Source: Pseudonocardia sp. CNS-139 (GTDB lineage: Bacteria; Actinomycetota; Actinomycetes; Mycobacteriales; Pseudonocardiaceae). From it: 50,556 nucleotides of DNA. The translations under genes were made by a program, and so were the position numbers. The notes below the pieces were generated by a model, which ran no database searches, was not told the DNA's origin, and saw nothing but the letters and a program-made list of their open reading frames with translations. Positions 17,780-26,946 of the stretch are shown in pieces. The stretch lies in NCBI GenBank assembly GCA_001942415.1, contig MKJX01000191.1, forward strand, positions 1 through 50,556, written 5' to 3'. Each line of letters opens with the position of its first letter. Positions within the stretch are counted from its first letter, which is position 1.

Positions 17780-18550
17780 GTGCCGGGCGTGAGATCCCAC
17801 GCCCCGGCCACCGCCAGCACATTGCCGCTCACCGGGGAACGGACCGTTCCCGGCATCGCCGAGGAGAACTACTGGTTCCGCCGCCACGAGGCCGTGTACG
17901 CCGCCGTGCGGCCGCGTTGTTCCGGGGCCGTGGTGCTGGAGGCCGGGTGCGGTGAGGGCTACGGCGCCGACCTGCTCGCCGGCGTCGCGACGGCCGTGCT
18001 CGCGCTGGACTACGACCCGTCGACGATCACCCACGTCGCGCGCCGCTACCCCCGGGTCGGGGCGGCGCGGGCCAACCTCGTCGCCCTCCCGGTCCGCGAC
18101 GGCGGATGCGGCGCGGTGGTGTCGTTGCAGGTCGTGGAGCACCTCTGGGAGCAGGAGCGGTTCCTGCGCGAGTGCCGCCGGGTGCTGGCGCCGGGCGGGA
18201 CGCTCGTGGTCTCGACGCCCAACCGGCTCACGTTCTCCCCCGGCCGCGACACCCCGCTCAACCCCTTCCACACCCGCGAGCTGACGGCCGCCGAGTTGGC
18301 CGGGCTGGTCCGGGACGCCGGGTTCGCGGACGTCGAGGTGCTCGGCCTGCACCACGGGCCGCGGCTGCGCGCGCTGGACGCGGTGCACGGCGGGTCGATC
18401 GTGGACGCCCAGGTCGCCGTGGCCGTGGGCGGCGGGCCGTGGCCGCCTGAACTGCTGGCCGACGTCGTGTCCGTGACCACCGCCGACTTCGACCTGCACC
18501 CCCGGGACGTGGACGCGAGCCTCGACCTGGTCGCGGTCGCGCGCCGGTGA
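17780..18550 (+). CDS. SAM-dependent methyltransferase, Rv3030-type (MGLP cluster)
   Basis: This is a class I methyltransferase of 256 residues. Motif I is VVLEAGCGEGYGADLLAG (residues about 55-72), with ALDYDP as the acidic loop and VVSLQVVEHLWEQERFLREC as motif III/post. It lies directly upstream of, and overlaps by GTGA, the GH57 gene, as Rv3030 precedes Rv3031 in mycobacteria. Rv3030 has been proposed to methylate glucose residues of the cytosolic methylglucose lipopolysaccharide. The start at 17780 is a GTG; a leading segment before EENYWFRRHEAVY is variable. Coupling with GH57 and GT4 supports the same pathway here. Confidence 0.82.
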   Translation: MPGVRSHAPATASTLPLTGERTVPGIAEENYWFRRHEAVYAAVRPRCSGAVVLEAGCGEGYGADLLAGVATAVLALDYDPSTITHVARRYPRVGAARANLVALPVRDGGCGAVVSLQVVEHLWEQERFLRECRRVLAPGGTLVVSTPNRLTFSPGRDTPLNPFHTRELTAAELAGLVRDAGFADVEVLGLHHGPRLRALDAVHGGSIVDAQVAVAVGGGPWPPELLADVVSVTTADFDLHPRDVDASLDLVAVARR

Positions 18551-20037
18551 GCCCCGCACCGGTCGGGACGTTCTGCCTGGTCCTGCACAGCCACCTGCCG
18601 TGGCTCGCCCACCACGGGCGCTGGCCGGTCGGCGAGGAGTGGCTCTACCAGGCGTGGGCGCACGCCTACCTGCCCGTGCTGGACGTCGTCGGGCGGCTGG
18701 CCGCGGAGGGCCGGCGCGACCTGCTGACGCTCGGCGTCACCCCGGTGCTCGCCGCCCAGCTCGACGACCCGCACTGCCTGCGCGGCGTGCACGACTGGCT
18801 GGGCGGCTGGCTGCTGCGCGCCCACGGCACGGCCGGCCGGCTGCCGGAGGCGGCCGCACGGGAGCACCGGCTCGCGACCGCTGCCGTGGCGCTGTTCGAG
18901 CGGGACTGGCGCCACGGCGCGTCCCCGCTGCTGCGCCGGCTCGCCGACGCGGGCGCCGTCGAGTTGCTGGGCGGGCCGGCGACGCACCCGTTCGCGCCGC
19001 TGCTCGACCCGGCCGTCCGCACGTTCGCGCTGGACGCGGGCCTGACCGACACGACGGTCCGGCTCGGCGCGCGGCCGTCCGGGATCTGGGCGCCGGAGTG
19101 CGGCTACGCGCCGGGGATGGAGCACGAGTACGCGGCCGCGGGCGTGCAGCGGTTCCTCGTCGACGGGCCCGCGCTGCACGGCGACACGGCGCTGGCCCGG
19201 CCGGTCGGCGGCGCGGACGTGCTGGTCTTCGGGCGCGACCTCGACGTCACCTACCGGGTCTGGTCGCCGCGGTCGGGCTACCCGGGCGGGCGCGACTACC
19301 GCGACTTCCACACCTACGACCACGCCTCCGGGCTCAAGCCCGCGCGGGTGACCGGCCGGCACGTCCCGCCCGAGGAGAAGCGCCCGTACGACCCCGATCG
19401 GGCGGCCGCCGCCGTCGAACGGGACGCCGTGGACTTCGTGTCGGTCGTCCGCGAACGCCTTCTCGCCGAACGCGACCGGCTGGGCCGGCCCGCGCTGACC
19501 GTCGCCGCGTTCGACACGGAGCTGTTCGGGCACTGGTGGCACGAGGGCCCGGCGTGGCTGGCCACCGTGCTCCGCGCGCTGCCGGACGCGGGGGTGCACG
19601 TCACGACGCTGCGCGGCGCCGTGGACACCGGGCTGGTCGGCGCGCCCGTTGAGCTGCCGCCGTCGTCGTGGGGGTCGGGCAAGGACTGGCGGGTGTGGGC
19701 CGGTGAGGCCGTCACCGACCTCGTCGCGCTGAACGAGCGGGTGCAGAAGACGCTGCTGGACGCCCTGCGGCCCGGCCTCGCCCGCGATGCCGTCCGGGAC
19801 GCGCTCGCGCAGGAGGCACTGCTCGCGCTGTCGAGCGACTGGGCGTTCATGGTCAGCAAGGACTCCGCGGCCGACTACGCGCGCCGCCGCGCGTACGGGC
19901 ACGCCGCGCGGGTCGACGAGCTGGCCGGGCTGCTGACGGCCGGGCGGGACCGGGCGGCGGCCCGGCTGGTGGCGGGGTGGGGTGGGACCGGTCACGTCTT
20001 CGGCCACCTCGACGCCCGCCGGATCACCCGTCGATAG
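18547..20037 (+). CDS. GH57 family 1,4-alpha-glucan branching-type enzyme (DUF1957), Rv3031-type
   Basis: The 496-residue product starts FCLVLHSHLPWLAHHGRWPV, the GH57 N-terminal metal- and substrate-site block. The expected nucleophile is Glu184 in GIWAPECGYAP and the acid/base Asp323 in VAAFDTELFGHWWHEGP; both are present. The C-terminal helical domain ends with FMVSKDSAADYARRRAYGHA, typical of bacterial GH57 branching enzymes. It acts on cytosolic alpha-1,4-glucan, forming alpha-1,6 branches, and is assigned to MGLP or glycogen synthesis in mycobacteria (Rv3031). The GTG start overlaps the methyltransferase stop, and the GT4 gene follows after 9 nt. The gene is intact. Confidence 0.88.
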   Translation: MSPAPVGTFCLVLHSHLPWLAHHGRWPVGEEWLYQAWAHAYLPVLDVVGRLAAEGRRDLLTLGVTPVLAAQLDDPHCLRGVHDWLGGWLLRAHGTAGRLPEAAAREHRLATAAVALFERDWRHGASPLLRRLADAGAVELLGGPATHPFAPLLDPAVRTFALDAGLTDTTVRLGARPSGIWAPECGYAPGMEHEYAAAGVQRFLVDGPALHGDTALARPVGGADVLVFGRDLDVTYRVWSPRSGYPGGRDYRDFHTYDHASGLKPARVTGRHVPPEEKRPYDPDRAAAAVERDAVDFVSVVRERLLAERDRLGRPALTVAAFDTELFGHWWHEGPAWLATVLRALPDAGVHVTTLRGAVDTGLVGAPVELPPSSWGSGKDWRVWAGEAVTDLVALNERVQKTLLDALRPGLARDAVRDALAQEALLALSSDWAFMVSKDSAADYARRRAYGHAARVDELAGLLTAGRDRAAARLVAGWGGTGHVFGHLDARRITRR

Positions 20038-20046
20038 GTTCGGGCC

Positions 20047-21303
20047 GTGCGCGTGCTGATGGTCTCGTGGGAGTACCCCCCGGTGGTGGTCGGCGGCCTC
20101 GGCCGGCACGTGCACTCGCTCGCGACGGAGCTGGCCGCGGCCGGGCACGACGTCGTGGTGCTCTCCCGCCAGGCCGGCGGCACGGACGCGACCACCCACC
20201 CCACCTGCGACGAGGTGCTCGACGGGGTGCGCGTGCTGCGCGTCGCGGAGGACCCGCCGCACCTGGAGTTCGAACGCGACATGGTCGCCTGGACGCTCGC
20301 CATGGGCCACGGGCTGCTGCGGGCCGCGCTCACCCGGCTCGTCCCGGATTGGCGGCCGGACGTCGTGCACGCGCACGACTGGCTGGTGGCGCAACCGGCG
20401 ATCGCGCTCGCGGACGTGCTCGGCGTGCCGCTCGTCGCGACGGTGCACGCCACCGAGGCGGGACGGCACGCGGGCTGGCTGTCGTCGCCGGTGAGCCGGC
20501 AGGTGCACTCGACGGAGTGGTGGCTCGCCCGCCGCGCCGACACGGTGATCACGTGCTCGGCCGCGATGCGCGCGGAGGCCGCGGAGCTGTTCGAGCTGGA
20601 CCCGGAGCCGATCGTCGTGCTGCGCAACGGGATCGCGCCGCGGCGCTGGCGGTCGACGCCGGCCGCGGTGGCGGCGGCCCGGCGCCGGTACGCGCCCGGC
20701 GGCGAGCCGCTGCTGCTCTACTTCGGGCGGCTGGAGTACGAGAAGGGCGTGCAGGACCTGATCGCGGCGCTGCCGCGGATCCGGCGCGCGCACCCGGGCA
20801 CCCGGCTGCTGGTGGCGGGCACCGGGACGGCCGCGGACCAGCTCGTGACGGCGGCGCGTACGCACCGGGTGCGGCGCAGCGTGCGGTTCCTCGGGCACCT
20901 GCCCGACGGGGAGCTGGCCGCGCTGCTCGCGGCCGCGGCCGCCGTGGTGCTGCCGAGCCGCTACGAGCCGTTCGGGATCGTCGCGCTGGAGGCCGCGGCG
21001 GCCGGCGCGCCGCTGGTGGCGTCGACGGCGGGCGGGCTGGGCGAGGTGGTGCTGGACGGCGTGACCGGGCTCTCGTTCGCGCCGGGCGACACGACGGGCC
21101 TGGCGCTGGCGGTCGGCAGGGTACTGGCCGACCCAGCGGCCGCCGCGCGCCGGGCCGCCGCGGCGACGGCCCGGCTGGGCACCGACTTCAGCTGGTCGAA
21201 GGTGGCCGCCGGCACGGCAGCGGTGTACGCCGCGGCACGGGCCGGCGAACCGGTCGAGCTGGGCCGGCCGAAGATCCCGACCGGCAACGTCTTCGGGGCG
21301 TGA
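20047..21303 (+). CDS. GT4 alpha-1,4-glucosyltransferase, Rv3032-type (MGLP/glycogen elongation)
   Basis: The 418-residue GT-B glycosyltransferase starts MRVLMVSWEYPPVVVGGLGRH (via GTG at 20047), the N-terminal acceptor loop of the GT4 glycogen synthase-like group. The donor-site motif is PSRYEPFGIVALEAAAAGAP, containing the E-x7-E pair. LLLYFGRLEYEKGVQDLIAAL marks the C-terminal Rossmann domain. Mycobacterial Rv3032 elongates MGLP and contributes to glycogen using UDP- or ADP-glucose. It is the third gene of the methyltransferase/GH57/GT4 operon and is intact. Confidence 0.88.
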   Translation: MRVLMVSWEYPPVVVGGLGRHVHSLATELAAAGHDVVVLSRQAGGTDATTHPTCDEVLDGVRVLRVAEDPPHLEFERDMVAWTLAMGHGLLRAALTRLVPDWRPDVVHAHDWLVAQPAIALADVLGVPLVATVHATEAGRHAGWLSSPVSRQVHSTEWWLARRADTVITCSAAMRAEAAELFELDPEPIVVLRNGIAPRRWRSTPAAVAAARRRYAPGGEPLLLYFGRLEYEKGVQDLIAALPRIRRAHPGTRLLVAGTGTAADQLVTAARTHRVRRSVRFLGHLPDGELAALLAAAAAVVLPSRYEPFGIVALEAAAAGAPLVASTAGGLGEVVLDGVTGLSFAPGDTTGLALAVGRVLADPAAAARRAAAATARLGTDFSWSKVAAGTAAVYAAARAGEPVELGRPKIPTGNVFGA

Positions 21304-21310
21304 GCCGTCG

Positions 21311-21457
21311 TCAGGCGGCGTCGCCGCTGTACACGAGGGTGGCGAACTCGGCGGCGAACTCGTCAGCCGACTCCGCTCGATCCTCCCCGGCCGCGTCGGC
21401 CGGGAACGTGAGCTCGTCCTCGAGCGCCTGCAGGCGCCGAACGGTGTCGTCCTTCAT
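21311..21457 (-). CDS. Small acidic 48-residue protein of unknown function
   Basis: The ATG at 21457 begins MKDDTVRRLQALEDELTFPA and ends ATLVYSGDAA. The peptide is acidic and probably helical. A GAGAGAAG stretch upstream could be a ribosome-binding site. It is transcribed in the same direction as the acyltransferase gene, 95 nt downstream of that gene's stop, and converges on the GT4 gene. I recognise no family. Its size and acidic leader-like part resemble a peptide precursor, but no maturation enzyme is adjacent, so I do not call it one. Confidence 0.4.
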   Translation of the reverse strand: MKDDTVRRLQALEDELTFPADAAGEDRAESADEFAAEFATLVYSGDAA

Positions 21458-21552
21458 CGGGCAGCACTTCTCTCGTCGACATTCTCGCTTCCACCTATGA
21501 GAACGGCGGGTCACCCGGCTGTGTTTCCGAGCTTGGCGCAGCTCACATCGAT

Positions 21553-22344
21553 TCAGCGAGAGTTCACCTCGGGTGGAGCAACCGGGCCTACCGAGCGTGC
21601 GCCTTCCAGCCGTTCGCGCACCGCGACTTCCGTCTTGCGGGCGATGTCCGCGAGCGCAGCGCGTTCGGCCGCGGCGGCGTCGTAGTCGGCGCGGCGGTTG
21701 CGCACGACGCGGGCCGGCGCGCCCACCGCGATCGAGTACTCCGGGACGTCGCCGCGGACCACCGCGTGCGCGCCGAGCACCGACCCACGCCCCACCCGGG
21801 TACCGCGCAGCACCGAGACCTTCACGCCGATCCAGCAGTCCGGCCCGATCCGCACCGGCGTCTTGACGATGCCCTGGTCCTTGATCGGGACGTGGACGTC
21901 GGCGGTGCGGTGGTCGAAGTCGGTGACGTACACCCAGTCGGCGATGATCGTCGCCGCGCCGATCTCGACGTCGAGGTAGCAGTTGACGGTGTTGTCCTTG
22001 CCCATCACGACCTTGTCGCCGATGCGCAGCGAGCCCTCGTGGCAGCGGATCGAGTTGCCGTCGCCGATGTGCACCCAGCGGCCGACCTCCAGCCGCCCGT
22101 AGCCGGGCCGGGCGTGCAGCTCGACGCGCTTGCCGAGGAACACCATCCCGCGCAGCACGACGTGCGGGTTCACCAGCCGGAAGCGCAGCAGCCGCCAGTA
22201 CCGCACGAGGTACCAGGGCGTGTAGGCGCGGTGGCGCAGCACCCACCGCAGCGAGGCGAGCGTCAGGAACCTGGCCTGTTGCGGGTCGCGGCGCCCGCCA
22301 CGCCGCCAGCGCGCCCACACCGGCGCGCCCCACATGCTCGTCAC
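21553..22344 (-). CDS. Left-handed beta-helix (hexapeptide) acyltransferase, Rv3034c-type
   Basis: The 263-residue product has a helical N-terminus (PQQARFLTLASLRWVLRHRA, then YTPWYLVRYWRLLRFRLVNP), then hexapeptide-repeat coils such as RWVHIGDGNSIRCHEGSLRI and CWIGVKVSVLRGTRVGRGSV. Family catalytic histidines appear in FDHRT and in LGAHAVVRGD. It closely follows the mycobacterial Rv3034c pattern; a short-chain acyl transfer to the polymethylated glucan is the likely role there. The GTG at 22344 is one start; the ATG giving MWGAPVW at 22335 is equally good and matches the mycobacterial N-terminus. The gene is intact and is convergent with the GT4 operon. Confidence 0.82.
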   Translation of the reverse strand: MTSMWGAPVWARWRRGGRRDPQQARFLTLASLRWVLRHRAYTPWYLVRYWRLLRFRLVNPHVVLRGMVFLGKRVELHARPGYGRLEVGRWVHIGDGNSIRCHEGSLRIGDKVVMGKDNTVNCYLDVEIGAATIIADWVYVTDFDHRTADVHVPIKDQGIVKTPVRIGPDCWIGVKVSVLRGTRVGRGSVLGAHAVVRGDVPEYSIAVGAPARVVRNRRADYDAAAAERAALADIARKTEVAVRERLEGARSVGPVAPPEVNSR

Positions 22345-22397
22345 ACCCCGAGCCTATGCGCTACCCCCGACCGGCCGCGCGTGCTGTGATCGCCGTC

Positions 22398-23317
22398 GTG
22401 ACCCCGCTGATCATCGACACGGACCCGGGCGTCGACGACGCCGTCGCGATCATGCTGGCGCTGCGTCGCCGGAGGTCGAACTGCTCGCCGTGACCACCGT
22501 CTTCGGCAACGTCCCGCTGCCCCTGACCACGGAGAACGCCGGCCGGCTGCTCGCGCTCGGCGGCCGTGCGGACGTCCCGCTGGCGGCCGGCGCCGCCCGC
22601 CCGCTGGTGCACCCGCAGCGCGAGCGGGCCGAGAAGTGGCACGGCGGGGACGGGCTCGGCGGGCGCGCCGCGCAGCTGCCGGCGCCCGTCGCGCCCGGTG
22701 CGCCGGGAGCCGTCGAGCTGATGGCCGCCGTGCTGCGGGACGCGAGCGAGCCGGTGACGGTCGCTCCGGTCGGGCCGATCACCAACGTCGCGCTGCTGCT
22801 GGCCGTGCACCCCGAGCTGGCGCCGAAGATCGCGCGCATCGTGTGGATGGGCGGGGCGCTCGGCGCGGGCAACACCACCGGGGTGTCGGAGTTCAACGCG
22901 CACAGCGACCCGGAGGCAGCGCACCGCGTGCTCACCCAGTCCGACGTGCCGGTGACGATGGTCCCGCTCGACCTCACGCAGCGCTGCGCGGCCGGCCCGG
23001 AGTGGCTCGACGCGCTGGCCGGCGGCGGCCCGCGCTGCGCCGAGCTGGCCGGGGTGATCACGCACTACCGCGCCGCCCACAAGGCCCGCTACGGCCGCGA
23101 CGCCGTGGCCGTGCACGACGCCGTGGCGGTGCTGGAGACGATCGTCCCCGGCACGCTCACGACCTCGGGCATGCCGCTGCAGGTGGCCTGCGACCTGGGC
23201 CCGGCCCGCGGCGCCACCGTCCCCGTGCCGGACGGCCCGGTGACGCAGGTGGCGACCGACGCCGACCCCGACGCGGTGCTGGCCGCGATCCGCGACCGCC
23301 TCCTGACCCTCGGCTGA
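22398..23317 (+). CDS. Inosine/uridine-preferring nucleoside hydrolase (one apparent frameshift)
   Basis: The GTG at 22398 begins TPLIIDTDPGVDDAVAIML, the diagnostic DTDPGxDD calcium-binding motif of nucleoside N-ribohydrolases. A lost G near 22463 breaks the frame; afterwards come ASPEVELLAVTTVFGNVPL, VTVAPVGPITNVALLLAVHP, IVWMGGAL and AVAVHDAVAVLETI, where the catalytic-site His-Asp pair is expected. Repaired length is about 306 residues, the family size. It hydrolyses ribonucleosides to base and ribose in purine/pyrimidine salvage. It stands alone and is convergent with the response-regulator gene, 8 nt away. Confidence 0.87.
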
Positions 23318-23325
23318 CGCCGCTG

Positions 23326-23954
23326 TCAGGCGAGGCCGTGCTCTATCGCGTAGCGGACGAGGGCCGCTCGGCTGTGCAGGCGGAGCTTGCGCAGCACGTT
23401 CTGCACGTGGTTCTCCACCGTGCGCGGGGAGAGCACGAGCCGGGACGCGATCTGGCGGGCCGTGAGCCCCTCGACGACGAGCCGCAGGACGTCGGCCTCG
23501 CGGTCGGTGAGCTGGCGGGCGCCTCGCGGTCGTCGAGCGGGCGGCCGAACTCCTCCAACACGACGTCGGCCAGGCCGGGGCTGAACACAGCCTCCCCCGC
23601 GGCCGTGCGCCGGACGGCGGCGGCCAGCTCCGACGGGGACGTCGGCGCACGAGGTGGCTGGTGCGCCCGCGCGCACGGCGGCGAGCACGGCGGCGTGGTC
23701 GGCGGAGGCGGTGACGGTGAGCACCGGGGTGTGCGGCGCGGTGGCGACGAACGCGCCGACCAGGGCGAGCGCGTCCGGCTCGGCGTCCAGCTCCACGACG
23801 ACCACACACGCGCCCGCTCGACCACCAGCGCGAGCGCGGCGGCCCCGGCCGCGACGCCCAGCAGGTCGACGTCCCAGTGCGCGAGCGCGGCGGCCGGGTA
23901 GGGCGGCGCGCCCGCCCGGGTGACGTACACGGCTCCGACCCGCCCCACGACCAT
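23326..23954 (-). CDS. LuxR-type response regulator with degenerate receiver (four apparent frameshifts)
   Basis: The C-terminal NarL/LuxR helix-turn-helix is clear: LTDREADVLRLVVEGLTARQ then IASRLVLSPRTVENHVQNVL. The N-terminal receiver-like domain begins MVVGRVGAVYVTRAGAPPYP and lacks the paired acidic residues after strand one; VVVVELDAEPDALALVGAF is where the phosphorylated Asp should be. Four lost bases, between about 23520 and 23815, are needed to join the pieces into about 210 residues. The DNA-binding part is nearly identical to that of the next gene, so this is a tandem duplicate. With four shifts in 630 bp it may be a real pseudogene, though other genes here show similar errors. Confidence 0.65.
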
Positions 23955-24061
23955 CGCCCGCCCTCCCCCGGCTGCCCCCGATGCGCCCCCTACCGGCCAC
24001 GCTGCCGGACGATCATGCAGGGAATCGTCCCAAGGAGGGACTTCGTCCGGAGCCGAATGAG

Positions 24062-24090
24062 ACGTATCCACCCGTTCGGCGCAGTGTCAA
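24062..24090 (-). promoter_or_regulatory. Probable promoter of the degenerate response-regulator gene
   Basis: On the minus strand TTGACA (24090-24085) is followed after 17 nt by ATACGT (24067-24062), a good housekeeping-type pair in a locally AT-richer stretch. It reads towards the response regulator at 23954, leaving a leader of about 100 nt that includes a GTCCC-AAGGA-GGGAC hairpin at 24027-24041. Confidence 0.45.
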
Positions 24091-24103
24091 TTACCGTAGG
24101 TGA

Positions 24104-24760
24104 CTATTCGTCGGCCAAGCCCTGTTCAATGGCGTAACGGACGAGCTGTGCGCGGTTGTGGAGCTGCAGTTTGCGCAACGTGTTCTGCACGTGCGACTCC
24201 ACCGTGCGGTGCGAGACGACGAGCCGTTCGCCGATCTGTTTGGCCGTGAGCCCTTTCGCGACCAGCCGCAGCACCTCGGTCTCGCGGTCGGTGAGCGCGG
24301 GCGCCTGCGGGGCGTCGGGGGTGCCGGCCAGCCGGCGGTACTCGCCGAGCACGAGCCCCGCCAGGCCCGGCGTGAACACCGGGTAGCCCTCGGCGGTGCG
24401 GCGCACGGCGGCGAGCAGCTCCTCCGCGCTCGCCGACTTCACGAGGTAGCCGGTCGCCCCCGCCTTCACGGCCTCCAGCACGTCGGCGTGCTCACCGCTC
24501 GCGGACAGCACGAGCACCCGCGTCTCCGGCAGCGCCGCACCGATCCCCTCGATCGCGCGCACGCCGGAGGTGCCGTCGAGGTTGAGGTCCATCAGCACCA
24601 CCTGCGGCCGGACGGCCCGCGCGATCCGAACGGCCGCGTCGGCGTCCGGGGCGGTGGCGACGACCTTCAAACCGCGTTCGGTGAGGTCGCGGGCGACGCC
24701 CTCGCGCCAGATGGGGTGGTCGTCCACGACCATCACGGTGATCACGTCGGTCTCGCTCAC
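24104..24760 (-). CDS. NarL/LuxR-type response regulator (two-component partner of adjacent kinase)
   Basis: The 218-residue product is intact. The receiver domain has the acidic pair in VMVVDDHPIWREGVARDL, the phospho-acceptor Asp58 in QVVLMDLNLDGTSGVRAIEG and the conserved Lys in ATGYLVKSASAEELLAAV. The output domain is LTDRETEVLRLVAKGLTAKQ then IGERLVVSHRTVESHVQNTL. The GTG at 24760 has GGAGGA just upstream and overlaps the kinase stop by GTGA, so the kinase and regulator are co-translated. NCBI-type naming for the kinase family is MacS, so this would be the MacR-like regulator. Target genes are unknown. Confidence 0.9.
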   Translation of the reverse strand: MSETDVITVMVVDDHPIWREGVARDLTERGLKVVATAPDADAAVRIARAVRPQVVLMDLNLDGTSGVRAIEGIGAALPETRVLVLSASGEHADVLEAVKAGATGYLVKSASAEELLAAVRRTAEGYPVFTPGLAGLVLGEYRRLAGTPDAPQAPALTDRETEVLRLVAKGLTAKQIGERLVVSHRTVESHVQNTLRKLQLHNRAQLVRYAIEQGLADE

Positions 24761-25909
24761 CGCTCCTCCTTCCGCGGCACCCGCACGACCCACTCCGTGC
24801 CCCGGTCCGGGCCGGTCTCGCAGTCGATGGTGCCGCCCAGGTCGAGCACCCGCCCGCGCATCGACCGGGCGACGCCGAGCCGGCCCTCCGCCTCCGCCTG
24901 CGCGAGCCGCCCGTCGGGGATGCCCGGGCCGTCGTCGCGGACGCTGATCTCGACGGCGTCGCCGACGTCCTCCAGCAGCACCCACGCCTGCGCGCCCGGC
25001 CGACGTGCACGGCGACGTTCGCCAGCGCCGCCCGCACCACGGCCACCAGCTCGTCGACGGCGTGCGCGGGCAGTTCCACCGCGTGCGCCGGCGCGGACAC
25101 GCTCACCGTGGCCGAGCCGAACATGCGCAGGGCGGCGGCGAGGTCGCGGCGGTCGTCGTCGGCGGCGGTCCCGCGTCCGAGGGGCTGGTCGAGACGAGCA
25201 TCGCGCGCAGCGCGAACTCCTGTTCCCCGGCGAGCGTGCCCAGCTCCCCGGCCGGGCCGCCCAGCTCGGCGCCGCGCCGCCGGACGTAGCCGAGCACCTG
25301 CAGCACGCCGTCGTGCACGGCCCGGGCCAGCCGCTCCCGCTCGGCCAGGGCCGCCTCCGCCGCGGCGACCCGGCGCAGCCGCTCGGCGGAGCGGCGCAGC
25401 ACGGTCGCGGCGAACCCGATCGCGAGCCCCGCGAGCACGAGCAGCTGGACGTCGGGCAGCTCGGCGCGCCAGTCGGACTGGAAGAGCACCAGCGCGGCCG
25501 AGACGACCACCGCGCCGGCCAGCCCGCCGCGCACCCCGAACGCGATCGCGCAGGCCAGCACCGCGCCCGGCGTCCAGATCGAGCCCATCACGGGCGCGTC
25601 GCCGACGAACTGGGACGGCGTCTGGACCAGCGGGGTCGTGGCCATCACCGCGACGGTGACCACGAGGTCGGCGATCGCGACGCGCCCGCGCCACCCGGCC
25701 CGCGGCCGGCTGACGTACACCCAGCCCGTGACGGCCGTCCAGACGACCATCAGCGCGAGCACGCCGACCACCGCACCCGGGAGCGCGTAGTCGCCGAGCG
25801 CGGCCAGCACGACCGCGGCCGAGCTGACGAGCGTCAGCACGCGGTACACGAGCAGGCCGCGCCACAGCGACTCCAGCGGGCGTTCGACGTCGACCTCGGT
25901 CACCGTCAC
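24757..25909 (-). CDS. MacS/DesK-type membrane sensor histidine kinase (two apparent frameshifts)
   Basis: The start is the GTG at 25909 (AAGGA upstream), reading TVTEVDVERPLESLWRGLLVYR. About five to six transmembrane helices precede the dimerisation helix with the phospho-accepting His in ERERLARAVHDGVLQVLGYV. The ATPase domain has an N-box-like VVRAALANVAVHV and a G1 box EISVRDDGPGIPDGRL. Lost bases near 25175 and 24998 interrupt the frame; repaired length is about 384 residues. HisKA_3-type kinases pair with NarL regulators, as here. The signal is unknown; there is no large extracellular sensor, so a membrane or lipid cue is plausible. Confidence 0.85.
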
Positions 25910-25952
25910 GCGGTCATCCTTGCCGACGGTCACCCGAAAGGGATCAGCAGGA

Positions 25953-26909
25953 CTACGGAGTACGCGTTCCGGTGACGATCGCGTTGTAGAACCAGCCGCG
26001 CGGCACCACCCGGGAGAGCACGTGCTCGTCCAGCCACGAGAGCCGCTGCCACGAGCGGTAGGCGAACATCGCCCAGCCCATCCCCAGCTTGCCGGGCGGC
26101 ACGGCCGCCTCGAACGTGCGGACCGGCCAGCCGAGCATCGCCGCGGTGAACTCCTCGGTGACGACGCGCGCGTCCGCCGCACCGGCCCGGCGGGCGGTGC
26201 GCTCCAGATCGGCCGGGTCGAAGACGTGCACGTCGACGAGCGCCTCCAGCGCGGCCGCGCGCGAGGACTCGTCCAGCTCCTCCTGCGGACGCCGCCAGCC
26301 CGCAAGCGCGGGCAGCTTCGTGACGGTGGTGGCGGCCCTCCAGGTGAGCGCGCCGAGGCGGCGGGCGTAGAAGTCGCCGATCTTCGTCGGCTCACCGGCG
26401 AACACGAACCGGCCGTCCGGCTTGAGCACCCGCAGCACCTCGCGCAGGGCCCGCTCGACGTCCGGGATGTGGTGCAGCACGGCGTGCCCGACGACCAGGT
26501 CGAACGTGCCGTCCTCGTACGGGATGCGCTCGGCGTCGGCCACCCGGCCGTCGACGTCGAGCCCGAGCTTCTCGGCGTTGCGCAGCGCGGCCTGGACCAT
26601 GCCCGGCGAGAGGTCGGTGACGGAACCCCGCTCGGCCACGCCCGCCTGCATGAGGTTGAGCAGGAAGAACCCGGTGCCGCAGCCCAGCTCCAGCGCCCGC
26701 CCGTACGGCCAGCCGCCCGGGCCGGCGGCGTGCCGGAACCGGTCGGCGGCGTAGGTGATGCAGCGTTCGTCGTAGGAGATGGACCACTTGTCGTCGTAGC
26801 TGCCCGCCTCCCAGTCGTGGTAGAGCACGTTGGCGAGCTTGCGGTCGTGCCGCGCCTCCTCGACCTCCTCGGCCGTGGCGTGGGGGCGGGGCGCCGGGTC
26901 CGTACTCAT
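25953..26909 (-). CDS. SAM-dependent methyltransferase, Rv3038c-type
   Basis: The 318-residue product starts at the ATG at 26909 (MSTDPAPRPHATAEEVEEAR). Motif I is ALELGCGTGFFLLNLMQAG. The following VTDLSPGMV, FDLVVGHAVLHHIPDVERAL and EVLRVLKPDGRFVFAGEPT are classic class I methyltransferase motifs. The C-terminal 100 residues (to VVPRGWFYNAIVTGTRTP) are specific to this actinobacterial subgroup. Its position next to an EchA17-type hydratase and an Rv3041c-type ATPase on the same strand matches Rv3038c-Rv3041c. The substrate is unknown; proximity to the MGLP genes makes a lipid or polysaccharide target possible. The gene is intact. Confidence 0.82.
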   Translation of the reverse strand: MSTDPAPRPHATAEEVEEARHDRKLANVLYHDWEAGSYDDKWSISYDERCITYAADRFRHAAGPGGWPYGRALELGCGTGFFLLNLMQAGVAERGSVTDLSPGMVQAALRNAEKLGLDVDGRVADAERIPYEDGTFDLVVGHAVLHHIPDVERALREVLRVLKPDGRFVFAGEPTKIGDFYARRLGALTWRAATTVTKLPALAGWRRPQEELDESSRAAALEALVDVHVFDPADLERTARRAGAADARVVTEEFTAAMLGWPVRTFEAAVPPGKLGMGWAMFAYRSWQRLSWLDEHVLSRVVPRGWFYNAIVTGTRTP

Positions 26910-26946
26910 GGGTAGGAAGCCTAGTGGGCCGCTACCCTCGGTTGCG

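Noticed and set aside
15635..18559. A 974-residue frame starting far upstream of the baeRF gene
   Set aside because: Only the C-terminal 382 residues resemble a protein family; the N-terminal part is antisense to mobA and the methyltransferase.
21311..21457. RiPP precursor peptide
   Set aside because: No radical SAM, lanthionine, cyclase or peptidase gene is nearby, and the C-terminus lacks a Cys/Ser/Thr-rich core.
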